Notes under the pieces: model-generated
Told to the model about the DNA's origin: nothing
Databases searched by the model: none
The model's input: only the letters and a program-made list of their open reading frames with translations
Source of the DNA: Longimicrobium sp.
Lineage (GTDB): Bacteria; Gemmatimonadota; Gemmatimonadetes; Longimicrobiales; Longimicrobiaceae
Direction: 5' to 3'
Length of the DNA stretch: 64,000 nucleotides
Assembly (NCBI GenBank): GCA_036377595.1
Contig: DASUYB010000130.1
Location: 54,864-118,863, forward strand
In this document: in pieces, positions 57,334-64,000 of the stretch
Numbering within the stretch: the stretch's first letter is position 1
How the letters are laid out: the number at the start of each line of letters is the position of its first letter
Position numbers and translations under genes: made by a program

Positions 57334-58068
57334 TCACCCGATCACCGCCCAGGAGATGTAGGGGTCCCACTCCAGCCGGCGCAGCTCCAGCCGCCCCATC
57401 CCCAGGCTCTCGACCAGCGCCAGCGTCTCGCCCGGCCACATGGGGTTGTCGAGCTCGTCGAAGGCGATCACCGCCCCCTTCGGCATGCGCGGGACGAAGT
57501 GCTCGATGGCCGCCCTGGTGGGCTCGTACAGGTCCATGTCCAGGAAGAGCAGCGAGACCACGAGATGCGGATGCTGCTCGATGAAGCGCGGGATGGTCTC
57601 CACCACGTCGCCCTTCACCAGGTGCACCTTGTCGATGTGCCCCAGGAAGCGGTCGCGGTCGTACTCGGCCACCAGCGCCTGCAGCTCGTCGTGGCTGTCG
57701 GCGAACAATCCCCCGGGCACCACGTCGGCGACCGCCGTGGCGTCCTTCTCGTGCACGCTGGGAAAGCCCGCGAAGGTGTCGAAGCCGTAGATCCGGCGCG
57801 TCAGGTTCTCGGGCTCGAGCATGGCCGACAGCTTGGCCCAGCTCATGGTCCCGAAGCCCTTGAACACCCCGCACTCCACCACGCTTCCCTTCACCGGCAG
57901 CACGAGCCTGAAGATCTCGTACATGGCCAGGAAGCGCTTCAGGTGCTGGCGCCTGACGTACTTGGGAAAGTTCTCGAGCTTGATGTCGACGGGGTCGGGA
58001 CAGGCCTCGAAGATGCGGGCGATGGCGGGCCCCACCTGCTGCTCGGCCTCCGTGCGGAATTTCTTCAT
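57334..58068 (-). CDS. TylF/MycF-type SAM methyltransferase
   Basis: A 244-aa enzyme of the family that O-methylates sugars in macrolides and surface glycans. Visible: SVVECGVFKGFGTMSWAKL (motif I), IYGFDTFAGFPSVHEKD, VSLLFLDMDLYEPTRAAIEH (metal-binding DxDxY) and GAVIAFDELDNPMWPGETLA. It overlaps the preceding aldo/keto reductase gene by 4 bases (ATGA). A sugar O-methyltransferase is the best guess. Confidence 0.88.
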   Translation of the reverse strand: MKKFRTEAEQQVGPAIARIFEACPDPVDIKLENFPKYVRRQHLKRFLAMYEIFRLVLPVKGSVVECGVFKGFGTMSWAKLSAMLEPENLTRRIYGFDTFAGFPSVHEKDATAVADVVPGGLFADSHDELQALVAEYDRDRFLGHIDKVHLVKGDVVETIPRFIEQHPHLVVSLLFLDMDLYEPTRAAIEHFVPRMPKGAVIAFDELDNPMWPGETLALVESLGMGRLELRRLEWDPYISWAVIG

Positions 58069-59042
58069 CCCTCAGTGGACTCGTTGGGTGTGGCGCTCCC
58101 CGCCGTGATGGGGGAAGCGTCGGCGCCTTCAAGATACGCGCGCTCGTCGTCGCTCAGCGACCATCCCGTGGCCGCCGCGTTCTCCTCGGCCTGCCGCGCG
58201 GTGCGGACACCCGTCAGCACCACGGCAACGCCGGGCGCGTCGAGCAACCAGCGGACGGCCGTCTGCGCCGGGGTCTTCCCGTGCGCCGCCGCCACCTCGC
58301 GCAGGCGGTCGAGCGTGGCCAGGTTGCGCTCCAGCGCCTCGCCCCGGAAAAGCGGGCTGCGCTGCCGCAGGTCCGTTCCCTCGAAGGCGGAGCCGCGCCC
58401 GTACTTGCCGGTGAACAGCCCCTGCGCCAGCGCGTTGTACGTCATCACCGCCATCCCGTGGCCATGGGCCGCGAGGTGGATGACGGCCTCGTGCCCGCGC
58501 TCGGCGAGCGAATACGGCAGCTGCAGCGACTCCAGCCGGGCGGCGCGCTGCCCGCGCTCCACCAGCGCCGCGTCGAAGTTGCAGCAACCGAGGACGGCGA
58601 CCTTCCCCGCCTCGCGCAGCCGCTCGGCGGCGCCCAGCGTGTCTTCCAGCGGCGTCTCCGGGTCGGGCCAGTGCAGCTGCAGCAGGTCGATCCGCTCCAT
58701 CCGCAGCCGCCGCAGGCTCGCCTCCACCGCCTGGGCCACGTAGCCGGGGGAGAGGTCGCGCCGGGTGCGTCCCGAGGCGTCCCAGCGCACGCCAACCTTG
58801 GTCGCCACGACGGCCTCGTCGCGGCGACCCGCGAGCGCGCGGCCCAGCACCTCCTCCGCGTGCCCCAGCCCGTAGACGTCGGCCGTGTCGAACAGGCTGA
58901 TCCCCAGCTCGAGCGCGCGGTGCACGGCGCCGATGCTGGCCCGGTCGTCGGCGGCGCCGTAGTCGTAGCCGCCCATGGCCGCGCACCCGAAGCCGATGCG
59001 GGAGACGCGCACCCCGGTGCGTCCCAGTGCCACGGTCTCCAC
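58065..59042 (-). CDS. Aldo/keto reductase
   Basis: A 325-aa NADPH-dependent TIM-barrel oxidoreductase. Catalytic Asp and Tyr in SLFDTADVYGLGHAEEVLG, Lys in AVVATKVGVRWDA, His in LLQLHWPDPETPLEDTLG, and the cofactor phosphate region GVAVVLTGVRTARQAEENA. It may reduce or epimerise a keto-sugar made by other enzymes in this operon. It overlaps the TylF-type methyltransferase by 4 bases. Confidence 0.92.
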   Translation of the reverse strand: METVALGRTGVRVSRIGFGCAAMGGYDYGAADDRASIGAVHRALELGISLFDTADVYGLGHAEEVLGRALAGRRDEAVVATKVGVRWDASGRTRRDLSPGYVAQAVEASLRRLRMERIDLLQLHWPDPETPLEDTLGAAERLREAGKVAVLGCCNFDAALVERGQRAARLESLQLPYSLAERGHEAVIHLAAHGHGMAVMTYNALAQGLFTGKYGRGSAFEGTDLRQRSPLFRGEALERNLATLDRLREVAAAHGKTPAQTAVRWLLDAPGVAVVLTGVRTARQAEENAAATGWSLSDDERAYLEGADASPITAGSATPNESTEG

Positions 59043-59048
59043 CCGCGC

Positions 59049-59693
59049 CTACCCCTCGGCGGCGGCGGGCTTCTTCCGCCGCGCCTTGCCGGCGACAGCC
59101 GCCAGCGTCAGGAAGATGATGCGCAGGTCCTCGGCGAACGAGCGGTTGCGCACGTACTCCACCCGCAGCCGGTTCTTCTCCGCGCGGTAGCGGGTGACGA
59201 ACAGGGTGTGCGGATCCTCGCTGCCCAGCACCTCGTCCAGCGCCACGAAGCGGATCGACGAGTAGTCGGTGATCCCCGGCTTCACGGTGAGGATCTCCAG
59301 CTCGTCGCCCGCGTACTCGCGCGTGTGCTCCTCCACCTCCGGCCGCGGGCCGACGACGCTCATCTCCCCCGAGAGCACGTTGAGGAGCTGGGGGAGCTCG
59401 TCGAGCTTGTAGCGGCGCAGGAAGCGGCCCACGCGGGTGATGCGCGGGTCGCCCAGCGCCGTGGTCGTTCCCATCCGCTCGGCGTCGGGCCGCATCGTGC
59501 GGAACTTGAAGATGCGGAAGCGCCGCCCGCCCAGGCCGATCCGCTCGCCGCGGTAGAACAGGGGCCCGCGCGAGTCCAGCTTCACCGCCAGCGCCACCGA
59601 GAGCAGCAGGGGAGAGAGCGCCACCACGCCCGCCGCGGCCGCGGCCAGGTCGAAGGCGCGCTTGGCCGCGGCATAGCCCCGCCCCGCGCTCAC
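59049..59693 (-). CDS. Initiating sugar transferase (undecaprenyl-phosphate type)
   Basis: A 214-aa PNPT-type transferase of the WbaP/PglC family that loads the first sugar phosphate on undecaprenyl phosphate. One helix (AAAAAGVVALSPLLLSVALA) then KLDSRGPLFYRGERIGLGGR, FRIFKFRTMRPDAE, RRYKLDELPQLLNVLSGEMS (catalytic DE) and VVGPRPEVEEHTREY, all canonical. GTG 59693 overlaps the stop of the formyltransferase gene (GTGA). Confidence 0.93.
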   Translation of the reverse strand: MSAGRGYAAAKRAFDLAAAAAGVVALSPLLLSVALAVKLDSRGPLFYRGERIGLGGRRFRIFKFRTMRPDAERMGTTTALGDPRITRVGRFLRRYKLDELPQLLNVLSGEMSVVGPRPEVEEHTREYAGDELEILTVKPGITDYSSIRFVALDEVLGSEDPHTLFVTRYRAEKNRLRVEYVRNRSFAEDLRIIFLTLAAVAGKARRKKPAAAEG

Positions 59694-60445
59694 CGCGCCA
59701 CCGCCCGCGGGAAGGAGAAGGCCCGCAGCTCCGCCACGCCGGGGAAGGAGTAGTGCGCGCCGGGCGAGCCCACGGGGGGCGGCACCCGTCCGGGGAGCGG
59801 GGTGAGCGCCCCCGTCTGGGCCACGTGCCGCACCACCTCGGCCAGCAGGCGCCCGCCCGCGCGCTTCTTCTCCAGCATCAGCTCCAGGAACGACCCGCAC
59901 CCGGTGACGCGGCACCCCTCCGCCGCCAGCAGCTCGCCCGCGTCGACCTTCGCGGTCATCGCGTGGATGCTGGTATACGACACCGCCTCGCCGCGCGCCA
60001 CCTCCCAGAAGGTGCCGAAGTGGCCGCGGTACTGCGGGAGCCGCCCGTTGTGCACGTTCACCGCGCCGATGCGCGGCACCTCCAGCACGCGCGCGGGAAA
60101 GATCACCGGCGCGCCCAGCGACAGCAGGAGGTCGGGCGCGGCCCGGCGGAGCAGCGCCAGCGTCTCGGGCGCGCCGATCTTCTCCACCTCCACCACCTCG
60201 CTGCCGCCCTCCGCCAGCGTGTCCACCCAGGGCAGGTGCAGCCCGTACGCGCGGTCGCGCGCCGTGGCCGGCCGCCCCAGCTTCCACGCGGCCAGCACCC
60301 GCTCGCCCAGCGTGCGGAAGCCCAGCTCGGGGCGCGGCGGAAGCAGCACGGTGAGGTCCGGCGCCGGCCCGCCCGCCTGGCGGTACGCCCGGGCGAACAC
60401 GCCGCCGAAGGTGTCGGCGGCGGTGGTCACCGCCACGATCTTCAC
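59690..60445 (-). CDS. Formyltransferase-fold protein (sugar N-formyltransferase-like)
   Basis: A 251-aa protein of the methionyl-tRNA/GART formyltransferase fold. The signature region GAVNVHNGRLPQYRGHFGTF matches the N-x-H-x-(S/N)-xLPxYRG catalytic motif, followed by SIHAMTAKVDAGELLAAE with the family's Asp. The short size and glycan context suggest transfer of formyl to an amino sugar. GTG 60445 overlaps the stop of the deacetylase gene by 4 bases. Confidence 0.82.
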   Translation of the reverse strand: MKIVAVTTAADTFGGVFARAYRQAGGPAPDLTVLLPPRPELGFRTLGERVLAAWKLGRPATARDRAYGLHLPWVDTLAEGGSEVVEVEKIGAPETLALLRRAAPDLLLSLGAPVIFPARVLEVPRIGAVNVHNGRLPQYRGHFGTFWEVARGEAVSYTSIHAMTAKVDAGELLAAEGCRVTGCGSFLELMLEKKRAGGRLLAEVVRHVAQTGALTPLPGRVPPPVGSPGAHYSFPGVAELRAFSFPRAVAR

Positions 60446-61284
60446 GCCCGGACCTGCGAGCAGAGGGCCGGCTCGTATCCCAGCCCCTTCACGTATTCCA
60501 CGAAGCGCGCCAGCACCTCGAAGTTCTCGGGCCCGATCCCCCGCTGGAAGCGCTGCGGCACGTCGCCGGGGATCTCCTGCTCGGCGAAGGGGACGAACTC
60601 GGCCGGGTGCGAGTAGAAGACCAGCGTCTCCGCCCGCCGCGCCACCCGCCGCACCGCCCACAGCACGCGCGCGAGCCCCAGCACCCGCAGCGCGCTCATG
60701 TTGATGGGAAAGAAGTAGGTCGACGGCGGGATCTCGAGCACCCGGCTCGATCCGCGCGCCCCCAGGTTCTCGCGCGCCGGGCGGTACGGGCCCAGCGGCG
60801 CCCGGTAGTAGCGCAGCGAGTTGGGCCGGCTGTACCCGGTGGTCAGCCGCCGCACCGGCACCGACGAGTCGTATTCGTACTCCAGCTCCTCCAGCACCCG
60901 CAGCGTGGTCTCGCTCACCCACAGGTTGGGGGCGCGGAAGGCCACCGGGCGCACGCCGCTGGCCTTCTCCACCGCCTCGGTGGAGCGCTCGACCCACTCG
61001 CGCTGCGAGGCGTACGGCGCCCGCTGGAAGTCTTCCTCGCTGGCGCGCCCCTTCTGCCCGTGCTCCCAGCCGTGGGTGCCGATCTGGTAGCCGCGAGCGG
61101 CCCCCTCGCGGATCAGCGCGGGATACGCCTCGGCGAACCGGCCGGTGATGAAGAGCGACGCCGGGAGCGCGTGCTCGTCGCAGAAGCGGTAGAGCTCCTC
61201 GAGCCCCACCTGCGATCCGGGGATCCAGTCGACGTCGATGGTGAAGAGGAACTGGCGCCGCGGGGCCTTGCCGTTCGGATTCAC
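60442..61284 (-). CDS. Polysaccharide deacetylase (NodB-like, DUF3473-type)
   Basis: A 280-aa carbohydrate esterase 4-fold protein. The metal Asp in FLFTIDVDWIPGSQVGLEEL, His pair in IGTHGWEHGQKGR, FRAPNLWVSETTLRVLEEL, and the EPS-type C-terminus (YYRAPLGPYRP, LEIPPSTYFFPINMSALRVL, FYSHPAEF). It removes acetyl from a sugar N. GTG 61284 was taken as start because the upstream frame is not conserved. Confidence 0.86.
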   Translation of the reverse strand: MNPNGKAPRRQFLFTIDVDWIPGSQVGLEELYRFCDEHALPASLFITGRFAEAYPALIREGAARGYQIGTHGWEHGQKGRASEEDFQRAPYASQREWVERSTEAVEKASGVRPVAFRAPNLWVSETTLRVLEELEYEYDSSVPVRRLTTGYSRPNSLRYYRAPLGPYRPARENLGARGSSRVLEIPPSTYFFPINMSALRVLGLARVLWAVRRVARRAETLVFYSHPAEFVPFAEQEIPGDVPQRFQRGIGPENFEVLARFVEYVKGLGYEPALCSQVRA

Positions 61285-61355
61285 GAAAGCGCGTACAGGG
61301 GTGAAAGGGTTGCGCCCCCGGGGCCTCCCGCGGGGGAAGGCCAGGGGGCGGGGGC

Positions 61356-62231
61356 TCAGGCGTCCTTGCGCGGGCCCTTCATGGAGATGGCCGACATCCA
61401 GGCGTACTTCCCCAGCGGCTCCCAGCGCAGGGCCCACTGGTCGAAGCGGTCCAGGGCGTTGCGCAGCGGGATGAACGCGCGCGTCTTGCGGAACGGCACC
61501 GCCAGCAGCGAGAACAGGTGGAAGTAGCGCACCTCCACCTGGTCGAAGTAGTGGCGCAGGCGCCGGATCTGCTTCACCCCCAGGATGTGCGGCACCTCCC
61601 ACGGGGTGCGCAGGTGCGGCGTGAGCTTGCGGTAGGTGTGGATGAACGGGTTGTGGCGCAGCGCCTCGAGCGCCAGCATCTGGCCGCCCGGCTTCAGCAC
61701 CCGGCAGCACTCGCCGATCGCCCGGTCCAGGTCCACGTGGTGCAGCGCGCCGTACACCACCACCACGTCGAAGCTGGCGTCGGGGAAGGTGAGGTTCTCG
61801 CCGTCCATCACCTCGTACGAGCAGAGGTGGCCCACCCCGGCGCGCCGCGCGTTGCCCTCGGCGTTCTCGATCCCCTCGGGCGAGATGTCGATCCCCACCA
61901 CCGTGGCGCCGTAGCGGGCGGCCAGGATCCCGTTCTCGCCGCTGCCGCAGGCGAAGTCCAGCACGCGCACCCCGGGGCGGCAGCGCGCGCGCAGCCACTC
62001 CTTCTCGTACTCTTCCAGGCTCTTCTGGATCGAGTAGTACTTGACGTTGGCGAAGTGCTTCTTGAACGCCTCGGGGTCGCGCACCAGCGTCTGCAGGTCG
62101 GCCTGCTCCTCGGCGTTGGTGTCGGCGTAGCGCTCGTAGCCCTGCAGGATCTTGCGCCGGTTGCGCGAGTGCTCGATCTCCTGGAGCTTGCGCTCTTCCA
62201 GCTCTTCGATGTTGTAGTGGACCCTGGCCAT
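61356..62231 (-). CDS. Class I SAM methyltransferase
   Basis: A 291-aa methyltransferase with motif I VRVLDFACGSGENGILAARY, GATVVGIDISPEGIENAEGN, DASFDVVVVYGALHHVDLDR and RVLKPGGQMLALEALRHNPF. The N-terminal ~60 residues are basic and helical (EERKLQEIEHSRNRRKILQG). A lipid- or sugar-acting enzyme of the polysaccharide locus; the substrate is not evident. Gap of 71 bases to the deacetylase. Confidence 0.88.
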   Translation of the reverse strand: MARVHYNIEELEERKLQEIEHSRNRRKILQGYERYADTNAEEQADLQTLVRDPEAFKKHFANVKYYSIQKSLEEYEKEWLRARCRPGVRVLDFACGSGENGILAARYGATVVGIDISPEGIENAEGNARRAGVGHLCSYEVMDGENLTFPDASFDVVVVYGALHHVDLDRAIGECCRVLKPGGQMLALEALRHNPFIHTYRKLTPHLRTPWEVPHILGVKQIRRLRHYFDQVEVRYFHLFSLLAVPFRKTRAFIPLRNALDRFDQWALRWEPLGKYAWMSAISMKGPRKDA

Positions 62232-62315
62232 TCCTCTGCCCTGTTCGGTTTCGGGGGGTGCGGACGCGGGCGCCGCGGCGGGCGCGAAGCCCTCCGCCGG
62301 GCGCGGACCCTCGCG

Positions 62316-63632
62316 TCAGTCGCCGGATTCGCGGCCCCGCGCGCCCAGCCGCGCGCGCGCGCGGCGCCGCCCCGCCGCCAGCCTCCGGAAGATGCGGTCG
62401 TGCTGTTCGCCCGCGATGTCGAGCGACAGGTTGCGCAGGTAGTACTCGCGGCCGCGCCGGCCCATGGCGTCGCGCTCGGCGGGGCTCATGCGGGCCAGCT
62501 CCACCATGGCGTCGGCCATCGCCGCGGGGTCTTCGGGGGGCACCGCCACCCCGCCGCCGGCCTGCAGCACCAGGTCGGCGGCGTCGCCGCGCACCCCGAT
62601 CAGCACCGGCCGCCCCGACGCCAGCGACACCTGCGTCTTGCTGGGGATGGTGCTGGCCAGGAACGGGAAGTCGCGCAGGTGCACCAGCAGCACGTCGGCC
62701 AGCGCGTTGATCTGCGGCATCTCCCAGTACTCGCGCCGCGGCACGAAGCGCACGTTGGTGGCGCCCAGCTCGTCGGCCAGGCTGCGCACCTCGTCGCTCA
62801 GCGGCCCGGTGCCCACGATGGTCACCTGCAGCTCGGGGCAGCGCGGCGCCGCCAGCACCGCCGCCCGCACCACCGTGTCGATCCCCTGCAGCGGCCCGAT
62901 GTTGCCGGCGTAGATCACGTTGAACTTCCCGTCCAGCCCCAGCTCGCGCGCCAGCGCGGGGTCGCGGGGGACGGGGCGGAAGGCGTCCTCGTCGGTCCAG
63001 TTGTAGATCACCTCCACCTTCTCGGCCGGCACCCCGCGCTCCACCAGCATGCGCTTGAAGCCGGGCGAGAGCACGCTCATCACGTCGGCGCGGCGGTACA
63101 GGAAGCGGCACCAGGCGCCGATCAGCCGCTCGGCCACCTTCTGCACCCGGCCGGCGGGAAGCATCCCCGACCCCAGCACCGTCTCGGGCCACATGTCGGC
63201 GATGTGGTGCACCACCGGCGCGCCGCGGAACCACTTCAGCAGCAGCGACGCCAGCCCGTTGGTGGGGGGCGGCTCGTACAGGTACACCACGTCGGCGCGG
63301 CCCACCAGCGCCACCCCCAGGGTGGCGGCCGAGAGCATGAAGCTCAGGTAGGTCCAGATGCGCCGCAGCGCGCGCGTGTCGTGGCTGGGATAGAGCGGCA
63401 CCCGGAGCACCGGGATCCCGTCCATCGTCTCCCACTGCCAGGGGCGGATCCGGTAGCCGGGATACACCTTCCCGCCCGGGTACTGCGGGAAGCCGGTCAG
63501 CACCCGCACGTCGTAGCCGCGCCGGGCCAGCCACCTGGCCAGCGGCAGCCCGCGCAGCGCCCCCGGCTCGGGGTCGAAGGTGATGGTCACGAACACCACG
63601 CGCGGGGCGCGCCCGCTCTCACTCCGCGGCAA
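62316..63632 (-). CDS. Glycosyltransferase family 4 (WbuB-like)
   Basis: A 438-aa GT-B glycosyltransferase. N-terminal acceptor domain (VVFVTITFDPEPGALRGLPL, VVYLYEPPPTNGLASLLLKW, VVHHIADMWPETVLGSGMLP) typical of L-fucosamine transferase-like WbuB; C-terminal donor domain FNVIYAGNIGPLQGIDTVVR, VTIVGTGPLSDEVRSLADEL and LPSKTQ-type (STIPSKTQVSLASGRPVL). Its start overlaps the end of the asparagine synthetase gene by 14 bases. Confidence 0.92.
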   Translation of the reverse strand: MPRSESGRAPRVVFVTITFDPEPGALRGLPLARWLARRGYDVRVLTGFPQYPGGKVYPGYRIRPWQWETMDGIPVLRVPLYPSHDTRALRRIWTYLSFMLSAATLGVALVGRADVVYLYEPPPTNGLASLLLKWFRGAPVVHHIADMWPETVLGSGMLPAGRVQKVAERLIGAWCRFLYRRADVMSVLSPGFKRMLVERGVPAEKVEVIYNWTDEDAFRPVPRDPALARELGLDGKFNVIYAGNIGPLQGIDTVVRAAVLAAPRCPELQVTIVGTGPLSDEVRSLADELGATNVRFVPRREYWEMPQINALADVLLVHLRDFPFLASTIPSKTQVSLASGRPVLIGVRGDAADLVLQAGGGVAVPPEDPAAMADAMVELARMSPAERDAMGRRGREYYLRNLSLDIAGEQHDRIFRRLAAGRRRARARLGARGRESGD

Positions 63633-64000
63633 GCGCCACCTCCGCCCGCGAGCCCGCCGCGTGGCCGGCCGCCGCGCGCGGCGGGGTCACGGCGTACTCG
63701 TTCAGCCACAGGTCCAGCATCAGCAGGCCGAACACCTCGCGCGAGAACTTGGTCTCGGCGTGGAAGCTCATGCTCTTCAGGTCGTACAGGTCGCGGAAGC
63801 GCGAGTTGGAGATCTGCTCGCGGATGAATCCCGCCGAATGGTTCACGAAGGTCCCGATCGGCGTGGTGAAGCCCATCTTGTCGGTGCGGTGGATCACCGA
63901 GCGCGGCAGCGTGCCCCCGGCCAGCCGGCGGAGGACGGGCTTCAGGTCGCCGTTCCCCAGCATCGCGCGCGGGTCGAGCTTCTGCACATGGCGCACGAGG
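63619..64000 (-). CDS. Asparagine synthetase (glutamine-hydrolysing), C-terminal fragment
   Basis: The last ~126 residues of an AsnB-type enzyme; the 5' part lies beyond the right edge. Visible are MLGNGDLKPVLRRLAGGTLP, HRTDKMGFTTPIGTFVNHSA and FSREVFGLLMLDLWLNEY, which match the C-terminal end of the synthetase domain. In polysaccharide loci such enzymes amidate uronic acids or other carboxyl sugars. An Ala/Arg-rich tail follows. It overlaps the GT4 gene by 14 bases. Confidence 0.85.
   Translation of the reverse strand, partial: LVRHVQKLDPRAMLGNGDLKPVLRRLAGGTLPRSVIHRTDKMGFTTPIGTFVNHSAGFIREQISNSRFRDLYDLKSMSFHAETKFSREVFGLLMLDLWLNEYAVTPPRAAAGHAAGSRAEVALAAE

Overview
The window is a GC-rich, gene-dense bacterial chromosome segment with 61 protein genes or gene remnants called. 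I see no rRNA, tRNA, CRISPR array, phage module or transposase. The most likely host is a Gemmatimonadota bacterium of the Longimicrobium type. This is an inference from the GC-rich codon use, the secreted peptidase repertoire, the large palindromic intergenic repeats, and two small Cys-rich peptides whose leaders resemble pinensin-type RiPP precursors. No marker gene in the window proves it.

Region by region. 1-7.4 kb: the 3' end of an ETF-ubiquinone oxidoreductase, a methyltransferase, an RDD membrane protein, a cardiolipin-synthase-like PLD enzyme, a MerR regulator plus thioredoxin pair behind a MerR-type promoter, and a metallo-beta-lactamase-fold hydrolase. 7.4-14.4 kb: small membrane and OB-fold proteins, the helicase HrpB, RiPP-like precursor 1 beside a Nudix remnant, a DUF2332 protein, an orotate phosphoribosyltransferase-like protein and a GNAT. 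14.4-21.7 kb: a tandem pair of large paralogous proteins of unknown function, a prolyl oligopeptidase and an AlkD-like glycosylase, with three ~207-bp long-inverted-repeat elements between them. 21.9-24.8 kb: a likely operon infA, small protein, HD phosphohydrolase, TrmA-like methyltransferase, msrA. 25-36.6 kb: secreted M28 peptidase, gamma-glutamyltransferase, a PIN toxin-antitoxin pair, a YgjV-GNAT fusion, a zinc metallopeptidase, an FAD oxidoreductase, RiPP-like precursor 2, an AI-2E-family permease and a haloalkane dehalogenase-like hydrolase. 36.9-46.1 kb: housekeeping genes rel, radC, secA, nadD and bamD.

46.4-64 kb is an exopolysaccharide/capsule locus. Going outward from a central promoter, wza-like export and wzc-like copolymerase/tyrosine-kinase genes run rightward, while ugd, uxs (UDP-glucuronate then UDP-xylose), a CpsB-type phosphatase, a cupin, a nucleotidyltransferase-fold protein and a TPR protein run leftward. 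A second leftward operon enters from beyond the right edge: asparagine synthetase, GT4, methyltransferase, polysaccharide deacetylase, formyltransferase, initiating sugar transferase, aldo/keto reductase, TylF-type methyltransferase and a split transketolase. Several of these genes overlap by 4-14 bases and are probably translationally coupled. Together they predict a xylose/uronate-containing polymer with an N-formylated, methylated, unusual sugar.

The most notable features are the two orphan RiPP-like precursors with no modification enzymes nearby, the long-inverted-repeat family, and a family of 'word-repeat' palindromes that sit at gene ends and sometimes contain the stop codons.
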